Source: Thermophilibacter gallinarum
GTDB lineage: Bacteria > Actinomycetota > Coriobacteriia > Coriobacteriales > Atopobiaceae
DNA length: 64,000 bases
Assembly: GCF_014982725.1 (NCBI RefSeq)
Contig: NZ_JADCJZ010000001.1
Coordinates: 310,001-374,000 of the forward strand
Direction: 5' to 3'
The notes beneath the pieces were generated by a model. The model was not told where the DNA came from. It worked only from the letters and a program-made list of their open reading frames with translations, and made no database searches. Position 1 is the stretch's first letter. Each line of letters starts with the position of its first letter. Positions 6,631 to 15,953 of this stretch are shown here, piece after piece. A program made the position numbers and the translations under genes.

Positions 6631-9600
6631 TGACCAAGACCGCAGACTCCATCCAGGCCGAGAAGAGCGCGCGCAAGCCGCTCGAGCTCAAGGCGGACGG
6701 CGCCGAGCTCTCCCCGGCGCGCCCCACCGACTTCAGCCACGCGCACCTGCGCCTGGGCATCGACGTGGGCTCCACCACGGTGAAGCTCGCCGTCATCGAC
6801 GACAACGACAACCTCGTCTACGCCAACTACGAACGCCACCACACCGACATCCGCGCCACGGCGAAGGAGCTCTTCGCCCGCGCCCGCAAGGTGATCGGCT
6901 CGGCGCCCATGCGCGTCTCGATCACCGGCTCCGGCGGCATGCTGCTCGCCAACTGGCTGGGCCTGGAGTTCGTCCAGGAGGTCATCGCCTCCAAGCGCGC
7001 CGTCGAGACGCTCATCCCCCAGACCGACTGCGCCATCGAGCTCGGCGGCGAGGACGCCAAGATCATCTACTTCGACAACGGCATCGAGCAGCGCATGAAC
7101 GGCACCTGCGCCGGCGGCACGGGCGCCTTCATCGACCAGATGGCCTCCCTGCTCCACACCGACGCCTCCGGCCTGAACGAGCTCGCCAAGGATGCCACGC
7201 AGATCCACCCGATCGCGTCCCGCTGCGGCGTCTTCGCCAAGTCCGACGTCCAGCCGCTGCTCAACGAGGGCGCCAAGCCTGCTGACATCGCGGCCTCCAT
7301 CTTCCAGGCCGTGGCCAACCAGACGGTCTCGGGCCTCGCGTGCGGCCACCCCATCCGCGGCCACGTCGCGTTTCTCGGCGGCCCGCTCCAGTACCTCTCG
7401 GAGCTCCGCAAGCGCTTCTACCTCACGCTCAACCTCGACGACGAGCACATCATCGTCCCCGAGAACGCCCATCTCTTCGTTGCCACAGGCGCGGCGCTCG
7501 CCGGCGAGTCCGAGAAGTACGTCACCTTCGACGAGGTGATCCGCCTCCTCGAGGAGCTCAAGGACGTCCAGGGCTCCGAGGTCGCGCGCCTCGAGCCGCT
7601 CTTCGAGTCCGAGGACGACTACCGGGAGTTCAAGGAGCGCCACGACAAGCAGGTGGTCCCCAAGGGCGACCTCGCCACGTACCGCGGCCGCGTCTTCATC
7701 GGCATCGACGCCGGCTCCACCACCATGAAGTGCGCCGTGGTCGGCGAGTCCGGCGAGCTCCTCTACACCTGGTACGGCAACAACAACGGCGACGTGCTCG
7801 GCACCGCCCGCCACATCATGGACGGCATCTACGACCGCCTGCCCGAGGGCTGCACGATTGGCCACGTGACCACCACCGGCTATGGCGAGCAGATCCTCAT
7901 CGAGGCCCTACGCGCCGACTCCGGCGAGATCGAGACCGTCGCGCACCTGCGCGGCGCCAAGGCCTTCGTTCCGGACGTCCAGTTCATCCTCGACATCGGC
8001 GGCCAGGACATGAAGTGCCTGCAGGTCAAGGACGGCGTCATCGAGCACATCATGCTCAACGAGGCGTGCTCCTCGGGCTGCGGCTCCTTCATCGAGAGCT
8101 TCGCCGTGTCCATGAACATGTCGGTCCAGGAGTTCGCGCAGGCGGCCGTGGGCGCCAAGAGCCCCGTCGACCTGGGCAGCCGCTGCACCGTCTTCATGAA
8201 CTCCCGCGTCAAGCAGGCGCAGAAGGAGGGCGCGACGATCGGCGACGTGGCCGCGGGCCTCTCCTACTCCGTCATCAAGAACGCCCTCTTCAAGGTCATC
8301 AAGCTGCGCGACTTCGACGAGATCGGCCAGTGGTGCGTCGTCCAGGGCGGCACCTTCATGTCCGACGCCACCCTGCGCGCCTTCGAGGTCCTCACCGGTC
8401 GCGACGTCATCCGCCCGGACATCGCGGGCTGCATGGGCGCCTACGGCGCGGCCCTTCTCGCCCGCGACCGCGCCGGCGCGTACGGCACCTCCCGGCTGCT
8501 CAGCCGTGAGGAGATCGACAACCTCCAGGTCAAGCACACCAACGTCCACTGCGGCCGCTGCTCCAACAACTGCCTGCTCACGATTAACGACTTCGGCGGC
8601 GGCCGCCGCTTCATCACGGGCAACCGCTGCGAGAAGGGCGCCGGCGGCTCCAAGGCCAAGAAGAACGAGGCGCCCAACCTCTTCGAGTTCAAGAACAAGC
8701 TGCTCTTCGACCGCCCGGTGCTCGACCCCGAGGACGCGCCGCGCGGCACCGTGGGCATCCCGCGCGCCCTCAACATGTACGAGAACTACCCGTTCTGGCA
8801 CGCGTTCTTCACCAAGCTGGGCTTCTCGGTGGTGCTCTCGGACCAGACCTCGGCCAAGACCTACGACGCCGGCATCGAGTCCATGCCGTCCGAGAGCGTG
8901 TGCTACCCGGCCAAGCTCTCCCACGGCCACATCATGAACCTCATCGACAAGGACCCGGACTTCATCTGGATGCCCTGCATCCGCTGGGAGCGCCAGGAGG
9001 ACGAGGGCGCCACGAACCACTACAACTGCCCGATCGTCATGAGCTACCCGCAGGCGCTCGGCCTCAACGTCGACGAGCTGGGCGGCGACTCCAAGATCGA
9101 GTTCCTCGCCCCGTTCATCCCCTACGACAAGAAGAAGGAGCTCAAGCGCCGCCTCTACGAGCTGGTCTCCGAGCAGCGCGAGAAGGACGCGGCGGCCGGC
9201 CGCGGTCGCGTGCGCGGTGCCCACATCACCCGCGCCGAGGTCGACGAGGCCGTCAACGCCGCCTGGGACGCGGACCTCGCGTTCAAGGACGCCATGCACC
9301 GCGCCGGCGACGAGGCCCTGCGCTGGATCGAGGAGCACGACGCCCACGGCATCGTGCTCGCCGGCCGCCCCTACCACAACGATCCCGAGATCAACCACGC
9401 GATCCCCGAGCTCGTGCACTCCTTCGGCTTCGCCGTGCTCACCGAGGACTCCGTCGCGCACAAGATGAGGCCCGAGCGCCCCATCCGCGTCATCGACCAG
9501 TGGATGTTCCACAGCCGCCTCTACCGCGCGGCGCGCTTCGTGGCCTCCCGCAACGACCTGGACCTCATCCAGCTCTTCTCGTTCGGCTGCGGCCTCGACG

Positions 9601-11261
9601 CCCTGACCACCGACCAGGTCCAGGAGATCCTCGAGGCCTCCGGCAAGATCTACACCGTCCTCAAGATCGACCAGGTCTCCAACCTGGGCGCCGCCCGCAT
9701 CCGCATCCGCTCGCTCATGGCCGCGCTGAAGGAGCAGCGCGAGGAGCTGCGCCGCGAGGCCAGCCGCGGTGAGATCCGCGAGGTCGAGCCCGTGGGCGTC
9801 CACAACGCCGACGGCTCGCTCGAACGCGCCCGCGCCACGCAGGATGGCCGCGTGCCGGTCTACCGCGAGGCCGCCAGCGCGGCCTTCGAGAAGGTCCGCT
9901 ACACCGAGGAGATGCAGAAGGCGGGCTACACGATCCTCGTGCCGCAGATGGCGCCGATCCACTTCGACCTCATCGAGGAGCTGTTCAAGAGCTCCGGCTA
10001 CAACGTGGTGCTGCTGCCCTCCGTGGACCAGGGCGCCGTGGAGGCCGGCCTCAAGTACGTCAACAACGACATCTGCTATCCCTCGATCCTGGTCACGGGC
10101 CAGATCATGGAGGCCGTGCTCTCCGGCAAGTACGACCTGTCGCGCCTGGCCGTGGTCATCACCCAGACCGGCGGCGGCTGCCGCGCCACCAACTACATCG
10201 CCCTCATTCGCAAGGCCCTCAAGGACTCCGGCCACCCGGAGATCCCGGTGATCAGCCTCACCGCGGCCTCCGGCCTGGACGAGAAGAACCCCGGCTTCAA
10301 CGTCCTCAAGGACCCCGGCCTGCTCGTCAAGGCCGTCTACGCCCTGCTCTACGGCGACCTCATCATGCAGCTGCTCTACCGCGTGCGCCCCTACGAGGCC
10401 GAGGCCGGTGCGGCGGACGCGCTCTACGACCGCATGATGGCCGACGCCAAGGGCGTGATCGTGGGCGGCGGCCGCAAGCGCTTCTACGACCTCTGCCAGC
10501 GCACCGTCGACGCCTTCGAGGCGCTGCCGCTCGTGAACGACCGCTCCAAGCCGCGCGTGGGCGTGGTCGGCGAGATCCTCGTCAAGTTCCACCCCACGGC
10601 CAACAACCAGGTGGTCAAGGTCATCGAGCAGGAGGGCTGCGAGGCCAACGTTCCGGGTCTGGTGGACTTCTTCCTCTTCGGCATGACCAACGCGATCAAC
10701 ACCAACGCCGAGCTCGGCACCAAGGCCACGAGCCGCCTCTCGCACATGGCGGGCATCAAGCTGGTCGAGGGCTTCCGCGAGCCCATCAACAAGATGCTGG
10801 CCAAGACCACGCGCTTCCAGCCCTATCCGGACATCTTCGAGCTGGCGGCCAAGGCCGAGCAGGTGCTGTCGCTGTGCAACACGATGGGCGAGGGCTGGCT
10901 GCTCACGGCCGAGATGTGCGACCTCATCGAGACCGGCACGCCCAACATCGTGTGCTGCTCGCCGTTCGCGTGCCTGCCCAATCACGTCGTGGGCAAGTCC
11001 GTCATCAAGCGCCTGCGCCAGATGCACCCGGAGAGCAACATCGTGGCCGTGGACTACGACCCCGGTGCCTCCGAGGTCAACCAGCTCAACCGCATCAAGC
11101 TCATGATCTCGGTGGCCAAGGAGAACTACCGCAACAATCGCGGCGGCTTCCGCCTGGAGAACCCCGACGACCCGACGTACGGCGAGGACTACGGCATCCC
11201 GCTCTCGGCCGACCAGCGCGCGCGCCTGGCGGAGATCCGCTCCCACGCCGGCGTCGACTAG
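6630..11261 (+). CDS. acyl-CoA dehydratase activase (BcrAD/BadFG) and HgdB-like fusion protein, 1543 aa
   Basis: Giant cytoplasmic protein related to the ATP-driven activators and electron-accepting subunits of 2-hydroxyacyl-CoA dehydratases. Domain order: ASKHA ATPase 1 (GIDVGSTTVKLAVID near 42; NGTCAGGTGAFID near 157), ASKHA ATPase 2 (GIDAGSTTMKCAVVG near 356; ACSSGCGSFIE near 479), a Cys cluster (CGRCSNNC near 641, then NRCEKGA) that may bind iron-sulfur, a DUF2229-type region from about 700, and HgdB/DUF2229-like C-terminal parts with GGGCRATNY and CCSPFACLPNHV. ATG 6630 has GAGGAGG before it; an earlier ATG at 6609 in this frame would overlap the TetR gene. The family is widespread in anaerobes, its substrate unknown to me. 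No separate dehydratase subunits adjoin it. Confidence 0.9.
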   Translation: MTKTADSIQAEKSARKPLELKADGAELSPARPTDFSHAHLRLGIDVGSTTVKLAVIDDNDNLVYANYERHHTDIRATAKELFARARKVIGSAPMRVSITGSGGMLLANWLGLEFVQEVIASKRAVETLIPQTDCAIELGGEDAKIIYFDNGIEQRMNGTCAGGTGAFIDQMASLLHTDASGLNELAKDATQIHPIASRCGVFAKSDVQPLLNEGAKPADIAASIFQAVANQTVSGLACGHPIRGHVAFLGGPLQYLSELRKRFYLTLNLDDEHIIVPENAHLFVATGAALAGESEKYVTFDEVIRLLEELKDVQGSEVARLEPLFESEDDYREFKERHDKQVVPKGDLATYRGRVFIGIDAGSTTMKCAVVGESGELLYTWYGNNNGDVLGTARHIMDGIYDRLPEGCTIGHVTTTGYGEQILIEALRADSGEIETVAHLRGAKAFVPDVQFILDIGGQDMKCLQVKDGVIEHIMLNEACSSGCGSFIESFAVSMNMSVQEFAQAAVGAKSPVDLGSRCTVFMNSRVKQAQKEGATIGDVAAGLSYSVIKNALFKVIKLRDFDEIGQWCVVQGGTFMSDATLRAFEVLTGRDVIRPDIAGCMGAYGAALLARDRAGAYGTSRLLSREEIDNLQVKHTNVHCGRCSNNCLLTINDFGGGRRFITGNRCEKGAGGSKAKKNEAPNLFEFKNKLLFDRPVLDPEDAPRGTVGIPRALNMYENYPFWHAFFTKLGFSVVLSDQTSAKTYDAGIESMPSESVCYPAKLSHGHIMNLIDKDPDFIWMPCIRWERQEDEGATNHYNCPIVMSYPQALGLNVDELGGDSKIEFLAPFIPYDKKKELKRRLYELVSEQREKDAAAGRGRVRGAHITRAEVDEAVNAAWDADLAFKDAMHRAGDEALRWIEEHDAHGIVLAGRPYHNDPEINHAIPELVHSFGFAVLTEDSVAHKMRPERPIRVIDQWMFHSRLYRAARFVASRNDLDLIQLFSFGCGLDALTTDQVQEILEASGKIYTVLKIDQVSNLGAARIRIRSLMAALKEQREELRREASRGEIREVEPVGVHNADGSLERARATQDGRVPVYREAASAAFEKVRYTEEMQKAGYTILVPQMAPIHFDLIEELFKSSGYNVVLLPSVDQGAVEAGLKYVNNDICYPSILVTGQIMEAVLSGKYDLSRLAVVITQTGGGCRATNYIALIRKALKDSGHPEIPVISLTAASGLDEKNPGFNVLKDPGLLVKAVYALLYGDLIMQLLYRVRPYEAEAGAADALYDRMMADAKGVIVGGGRKRFYDLCQRTVDAFEALPLVNDRSKPRVGVVGEILVKFHPTANNQVVKVIEQEGCEANVPGLVDFFLFGMTNAINTNAELGTKATSRLSHMAGIKLVEGFREPINKMLAKTTRFQPYPDIFELAAKAEQVLSLCNTMGEGWLLTAEMCDLIETGTPNIVCCSPFACLPNHVVGKSVIKRLRQMHPESNIVAVDYDPGASEVNQLNRIKLMISVAKENYRNNRGGFRLENPDDPTYGEDYGIPLSADQRARLAEIRSHAGVD

Positions 11262-11271
11262 GGGAGGCGGC

Positions 11272-12102
11272 ATGCTCAGGGCGGTCTTCCTCGACATGGA
11301 CGACACGTTCGTCGCGCCCGACAAGACGGTGCCGGCGGATAACCTCCGCATGCTCGACCTGGCGCTCGAGAAGGGCGTCCAGGTCGTGCCCTGCACCGGC
11401 CGCAACCTCGCCGGGCTGCCCCCCGAGCTGGCCTCCCACCCCAGCGTGCGCTACGCGGTCTGCGGCGGGGGCGCGCTTGTCCACGACCTGGGCGCGGGCG
11501 AGGTCGTGAGCGCGAGCGTGATCGCCGCGGACGCGGTGCGCTCCCTCTACGACGACCTGCGCGCGCTGCCCGTCTCCTTCGACCTCTTCACCGAGGCGGG
11601 CGTCTTCACGGCCGAGGACCGCTGGCACGTCCTCGACGAGATGGACGTGACCGAGGCCCTCAGGAAGATGGTGAAGGGGCTGCGCACGCGCTGTCCCGGC
11701 ACCACCGACGCGCTCATCGACTCGCTGGGCGACGTCTGCCGCGTCAACGTCTTCTACCTGGACGACGCGGGCAAGGACGACGTCTGGGCCGTCGCGCGCG
11801 CCCATGAGGAGCTCACGAGCGTCTCGTCGCTGCCCTGCAACGTCGAGTTCACCCGTGCGGGCACGAACAAGGGCTCTGGCCTGCGGCGCGTTTGTGAGCT
11901 TCTGGGTGTCGACCCGGCCGACGCCATCGCCTTCGGCGACTCGGGCAACGACGTCGCCATGCTCGAGGCCGCCGGCGACGGCGTGGCCATGGGCAACGCC
12001 TCGCCCGAGGCCGTCGCCGCCGCGGACCACGTGACGGACCGCTGCGAGCGCGCCGGCGTTGCGCGCTACCTCGAGCCGATCCTCGCCGCGCTTCCGGGCT
12101 AG
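11272..12102 (+). CDS. Cof-type HAD hydrolase
   Basis: 276-residue HAD phosphatase of the Cof/YbiV (type IIB cap) group, acting in the cytosol on small phosphorylated metabolites. Motif I is DMDDT near residue 8, motif II is the CTGR segment, the cap spans about 85-190, the Lys of motif III is in TNKGSGL, and motif IV is AFGDSGNDVAML. It begins 10 bases after the giant activase gene with GGGGAGGCGGC as ribosome site, so it probably shares that transcript. Substrate unknown. Confidence 0.92.
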   Translation: MLRAVFLDMDDTFVAPDKTVPADNLRMLDLALEKGVQVVPCTGRNLAGLPPELASHPSVRYAVCGGGALVHDLGAGEVVSASVIAADAVRSLYDDLRALPVSFDLFTEAGVFTAEDRWHVLDEMDVTEALRKMVKGLRTRCPGTTDALIDSLGDVCRVNVFYLDDAGKDDVWAVARAHEELTSVSSLPCNVEFTRAGTNKGSGLRRVCELLGVDPADAIAFGDSGNDVAMLEAAGDGVAMGNASPEAVAAADHVTDRCERAGVARYLEPILAALPG

Positions 12103-12140
12103 GGGCGTGCCCGCTTTTCTCGTCCGCGCGTTGCCCTGTC

Positions 12141-12243
12141 GAGAAAAGCCGTCCCGTGTACCGGTCGGAAATCTCAAAACCGGTACACGGGCCGCGATTT
12201 CTCCGCGCCAGACGCTGAGACCGGTACACGCGCCCGCTTTTCT
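12141..12243. repeat. palindromic repeat family 2, copy 1 (GTGTACCGGT hairpins)
   Basis: The gap 12103-12331 holds a compound palindrome. The inner arms CCCGTGTACCGGT (12153-12165) and ACCGGTACACGGG (12179-12191) are perfect. A third, inverted GACCGGTACACG with CGCTTTTCTC (12218-12243) pairs with GAGAAAAG...GTACCGGTC (12141-12166). A CCCGCTTTTCTCG word also occurs at 12110-12122. A second copy of the family lies at 15801-15908. No open frame is present; these could be mRNA 3' hairpins or a non-autonomous repeat. Confidence 0.75.
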
Positions 12244-12331
12244 CGCCCGCGAGCCCATACAATCGGCTGACACGGACCGCCCCGCGCTGCGATAGACTAG
12301 CAGGCGAGAAATCCCGTCCAAGGAGGCAGCC

Positions 12332-13588
12332 GTGTCAGACGTTCTCGAGCGCTTCATGCGCTACGTGCAGGTGGACTCGCAGTCCGATCCCGACAACATG
12401 GACGTGACCCCGTCCACCCCGCGCCAGCACGAGATGGCGCGCTACCTGGGCGACGAGCTCCGCGAGATCGGCTGCGTCGACGTTGCCGTTGACGAACACG
12501 CCTACGTCACGGGCGCCCTGCCTGCCTCCGCCGGTGCCGAGAAGTGCCCGGCGCTTCTGCTCTGCGCCCACATCGACTCCTCGCCCGACGCCCCTGCCGC
12601 CGGCGTGCGCCCGCACGTGGTCCACTACGAGGGCGGCCCGCTCGTGGCCGGTATCGTGGACGGCGAGCCCGTCCAGACCACGCCTGACCAGGTGCCCGAC
12701 CTCGCGCAGTTCGTCGGCCAGGACATCGTCTGCTCCGACGGAACCACGCTCCTCTCTGCCGACGACAAGGCCGGCGTGGCGGAGATCTGCGCGCTTCTCG
12801 CCCGCCTCGTGGCCAACCCCGAGCTGCCGCACCCCGCGATCAAGGTCGCCTTCGTCCCCGACGAGGAGATCGGCCACGGCGCGGAGCTGCTCGACATCGA
12901 GGCCCTCGGCGCGCGCTGGGGCTACACCGTGGACGGCGAGGCCCTCGGCGAGTTCAACTACGAGTGCTTCTCGGCCTGCGAGGCCACGGTCGTCGTGCGC
13001 GGCGTGATGGTCCACCCGGGCAGCGCCAAGGACGTCATGGTCAACGCCATCACGGTGGCCTCCGAGTTCCAGCAGCTCGTCCCCGCTTTCGAGCGCCCCG
13101 AGCACACGGAGGGGCGCGAGGGCTTCTATCACCCCACCGACATCGAGGGCACCGCCTCCGACGTCACGCTCTCCTACATCCTGCGCGACTTCGACGCCGC
13201 GGACTTCGACGCCCGCAAGGAGACCTTCCGGGCAATCGCCGCCTTCCTCAACGACCGCTACGGCGAGGGCACGGTCACGGTGAGCTTCCGCGAGCAGTAC
13301 CGCAACATGGCCGAGAAGTTCGGCCCGGAGGACCAGCGCCTCATCGACTACGCCCTCGAGGCAAACCGCGAGGTGGGCATCGAGCCCGTGCTCGTGCCCG
13401 CGCGCGGCGGCACCGACGGCGCCCAGCTCACCTTCCGCGGTCTGCCCTGCCCCAACATCGCCACCGGCGGCTACAACGCCCACTCCGTGCGCGAGTTCGT
13501 CCCCGTGCGCAGCCTGGAGCTCACGGTCGACCTGCTCGAGCGGCTCGTGGCCAAGTTCGCCGCTGACGACGCCGGGATGGGGGCGTAG
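12332..13588 (+). CDS. pepT: peptidase T (tripeptide aminopeptidase)
   Basis: 418-residue M20B zinc metallopeptidase that removes the N-terminal residue from tripeptides in the cytosol. Metal and catalytic motifs are visible: CAHIDSSPD near 86 (metal His and the catalytic Asp), SADDKAG near 147 (bridging Asp), PDEEIGHG near 180 (catalytic Glu and metal Glu), YTVDGE near 203, and the C-terminal GYNAHSVREF His. The GTG start at 12332 is supported by AAGGAGG seven bases upstream. Length matches the family (about 410). One base separates it from the next gene's TTG. Confidence 0.95.
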   Translation: MSDVLERFMRYVQVDSQSDPDNMDVTPSTPRQHEMARYLGDELREIGCVDVAVDEHAYVTGALPASAGAEKCPALLLCAHIDSSPDAPAAGVRPHVVHYEGGPLVAGIVDGEPVQTTPDQVPDLAQFVGQDIVCSDGTTLLSADDKAGVAEICALLARLVANPELPHPAIKVAFVPDEEIGHGAELLDIEALGARWGYTVDGEALGEFNYECFSACEATVVVRGVMVHPGSAKDVMVNAITVASEFQQLVPAFERPEHTEGREGFYHPTDIEGTASDVTLSYILRDFDAADFDARKETFRAIAAFLNDRYGEGTVTVSFREQYRNMAEKFGPEDQRLIDYALEANREVGIEPVLVPARGGTDGAQLTFRGLPCPNIATGGYNAHSVREFVPVRSLELTVDLLERLVAKFAADDAGMGA

Positions 13589-13589
13589 C

Positions 13590-14126
13590 TTGGGAGACGC
13601 CCTTCTCGTCGTCGTCGCGGTGCTGGTTCCGCTGGTCGCGCTCGTGCTCGAGCACGCCGGCAACGTTCGCATCACCGAGCGCCACCACAGCCACCACGAC
13701 ACCTACGTCGTCTCGGCCCCGTTCAGGCGCTCGCTCGTGCTGGCCATGACGTTCGTGGCCGTGCTGGGGCTGGCCCTCGCCTGGCTCTGCGAGGCGGACG
13801 TCTTCGTGGCCGACGCGGAGCTCCCCCTCGTCTTCACCGACGCCTTCCTGGTCACCTGCTTCGTGCTGTGGTGCTTCCTGTGCCGCTACCGCGTGTCCAC
13901 CTTCGGCGACTGCATGGTGGTGACCCCGCTGGTCGGCCCGCGCGTCTGGGTCCGCTACGACGACATCGACCGCCTCGAGTGGCGGGGCATGCGCATGGAG
14001 TCCGGCTTCCGCAGCCTCGCCGTGTGGGTGGGCGGCCGGCGCGTGGTGACGCTGCACGGCATCGTCGACGTGGAGCAGATAATCATGAGCATCGACCGCT
14101 TCGACCTGCTCCCGCAGGCGCTCTAG
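13590..14126 (+). CDS. membrane protein with PH-like C-terminal domain, unknown function
   Basis: 178 residues with a TTG start at 13590, two bases after the pepT stop; GATGGGGG upstream is a weak ribosome site. Hydrophobic segments lie at about 3-21, 49-68 and 85-100. The soluble C-terminus (CRYRVSTFGDCMVVTPLVG..RVWVRYDDIDRLEWRG) has the strand pattern of bacterial PH-like domains. It lies between pepT and two HAD genes and appears to be part of that operon. No specific role is recognised. Confidence 0.7.
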   Translation: MGDALLVVVAVLVPLVALVLEHAGNVRITERHHSHHDTYVVSAPFRRSLVLAMTFVAVLGLALAWLCEADVFVADAELPLVFTDAFLVTCFVLWCFLCRYRVSTFGDCMVVTPLVGPRVWVRYDDIDRLEWRGMRMESGFRSLAVWVGGRRVVTLHGIVDVEQIIMSIDRFDLLPQAL

Positions 14127-14135
14127 GAGGATCCC

Positions 14136-14990
14136 TTGATCAAGCTCGTCCTCTCCGACATGGACAACACCCTGCTGCCCTTTGGCCAGACGCTCGTCTC
14201 GCCGCGCACCGTCGACGCCATCCATGAGGTCCTGGACGCCGGCGTGCTCTTCGGGCCGGCCACGGGTCGCGACACCGTGGAGATCACCCGCTTCTTCGGC
14301 GGTGACGAGGACTGCTTCATGACCGGCATCTTCTCCAACGGCAAGCGCATCCGCGCGCGCGGCAGCTACGTCCAGACGACGCTGATCAGCCACGACGCCC
14401 TCGTGCGCATCGCGGGCGCCCTGGACGCCGAGAGGGGCATGTTCGTCGTCTGCTACCCCAACGAGACCGACCTCACCAACCCGGCCTTCTGCGTCCGCGC
14501 CACCAAGGAGGAGATCGCCCCCTTCGAGCGGCGCTCCGCGTTCGTGGGCACGGTCGTCGACGAGGTCCCCGACGTCCCCTTCATCGCCGCGACGATCGCG
14601 TGCCCGGGCGGCCCCGAGCGCATGGACCGCTGCCGGGCGGTGGTCGCCGAGGTCGCGCCCGACGTGGACATCGTCTCGCCGGTGCCCAGCTGGTTCGACA
14701 TCCTGCCCGCCGGCGTGTCCAAGGGCGCGGGGCTCGACGTCCTTCTCGACTCCCTGGGCCTGGGGGTGGACGAGGTCGCCGTCTTCGGCGACGCAGAGAA
14801 CGACCTGGAGATCATGCGCAAGGTGCCCTACGCGGTCGCGGTCGCCAACGCTACCGACGAGGTGAAGCGGGTGGCCCGCTATCGGGTGGGCGCGAGCGCA
14901 GACGAGGGCATGGCCGACGCGCTGCTCGAGGTGGCGCGCGCGACGCGGGCGGGCGAGCTGCCCGCCTTTCTGAGGGAGGAGTTCCGGTGA
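14136..14990 (+). CDS. Cof-type HAD hydrolase
   Basis: 284 residues. Motif I DMDNTLLPF near residue 8, GPATGRD as motif II, PAGVSKGAGL with the motif III Lys and VFGDAENDLEIM as motif IV mark a Cof/YbiV-type phosphatase. The start is TTG 14136, preceded by AGGAGGA. Its stop overlaps the next gene's GTG start by three bases (GTGA), so the two HAD proteins are translationally coupled. Substrate unknown. Confidence 0.9.
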   Translation: MIKLVLSDMDNTLLPFGQTLVSPRTVDAIHEVLDAGVLFGPATGRDTVEITRFFGGDEDCFMTGIFSNGKRIRARGSYVQTTLISHDALVRIAGALDAERGMFVVCYPNETDLTNPAFCVRATKEEIAPFERRSAFVGTVVDEVPDVPFIAATIACPGGPERMDRCRAVVAEVAPDVDIVSPVPSWFDILPAGVSKGAGLDVLLDSLGLGVDEVAVFGDAENDLEIMRKVPYAVAVANATDEVKRVARYRVGASADEGMADALLEVARATRAGELPAFLREEFR

Positions 14991-15781
14991 TCAAGCTCAT
15001 AGCGACGGACATGGACGGCACCCTGCTCGACGAGAACTCGCAGGTCCCCGAGGAGACCTTCGACCTGATCCACCGGCTCGCCGAGAAGGGCGTGCGCTTC
15101 GTGGCCAGCTCCGGTCGGCGCTACGACACGCTGCGCTGGTTCTTCGAGCCGGTTGCGGACGAGATGGACTACGTGGCCTCGCTCGGCACGCAGGTCTACG
15201 CGGACGGTCGCCTGCTGGACCGCGAGGTCTTCTCGACGCTCTCCGTGATGCGTCTCTTCGAGACGTGCCAGATGTTCGACTGCCTGCACCTCGCGCTCTA
15301 CGACGCCGGCCACGCCTACCTGCTCAACGACCAGAGCCGCTACCTCCGCGAGCTGGACAAGGACCTCCCGGACGCCATCTGCGTCTTCGACCCGCCCTCG
15401 CCTGACGTGAGCATCATCAAGGCCGCCATCTGCTGCGACCGTCCCGAGCAGATCATGGACATGGCCTACGTGCTCGAGCGCGAGCTCTCCGAGTGGTTCA
15501 CGTTCCTGCCGAGCGGCTCGCGCTGGATCGACGTCACGCCGCGCCACGTGAGCAAGGCGACGGGCCTCGCGCAGGTCATGCGCTACTGGGGCATCGAGCG
15601 CGACGAGGTCATGGCCTTCGGCGACTCCATGAACGACTATGCGATGCTGCGCTTCGTGGGGCACCCCTACGTAATGGCCAACGCCCGCTATGCCGTGAAG
15701 CAGGTGGCCCAGCACGTGATCGGCTCCAACGCCGAGCACGCCGTCCAGGCCACGATGCGCGAGCTGCTGGAGACGCTGTAG
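14987..15781 (+). CDS. Cof-type HAD hydrolase
   Basis: 264 residues with TDMDGTLLDE near residue 6, SSGRRYDTL (motif II), a cap domain at about 85-190, THAT-type Lys in PRHVSKATGL and AFGDSMNDYAML (motif IV). The start is the GTG overlapping the upstream stop, with GAGGGAGGAG just before it; the frame continues farther upstream but only as overlap with the preceding HAD gene. It is the third HAD of this type within 4.5 kb, probably a separate specificity rather than a recent duplicate, because the cap regions differ. Confidence 0.92.
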   Translation: MIKLIATDMDGTLLDENSQVPEETFDLIHRLAEKGVRFVASSGRRYDTLRWFFEPVADEMDYVASLGTQVYADGRLLDREVFSTLSVMRLFETCQMFDCLHLALYDAGHAYLLNDQSRYLRELDKDLPDAICVFDPPSPDVSIIKAAICCDRPEQIMDMAYVLERELSEWFTFLPSGSRWIDVTPRHVSKATGLAQVMRYWGIERDEVMAFGDSMNDYAMLRFVGHPYVMANARYAVKQVAQHVIGSNAEHAVQATMRELLETL

Positions 15782-15800
15782 CGACGCGGGCGGCCCGGGC

Positions 15801-15908
15801 CGAGAGAATCCGGCCCGTGTACCGGTTCTGCTGTGAAATCCCGGCCTGTGTACCGCCTCCGACGCCCGCCTGTGGCCGAAACCGGTACATGGGACCGCTT
15901 CTCTCGCC
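15801..15908. repeat. palindromic repeat family 2, copy 2
   Basis: Left arm CGAGAGAATCCGGCCCGTGTACCGGTT and right arm AACCGGTACATGGGACCGCTTCTCTCG are imperfect complements. Between them lies a further CCTGTGTACCG word. It shares the GAGA...CCCGTGTACCGGT architecture of the element at 12141-12243. It lies in the 172-base gap between the HAD gene and the TPR/OB protein. Confidence 0.7.
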
Positions 15909-15953
15909 GGAGGTTGCGCCATCATGGTAGGGGGACGAGCCGAAGGGAGCCGG

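Noticed and set aside
7908-11405. 1165-residue open frame on the minus strand opposite the activase-like gene
   Set aside because: Low-complexity Leu/Val/Asp/Gly-rich translation typical of antisense frames in GC-rich DNA; the plus-strand gene has clear domains throughout.
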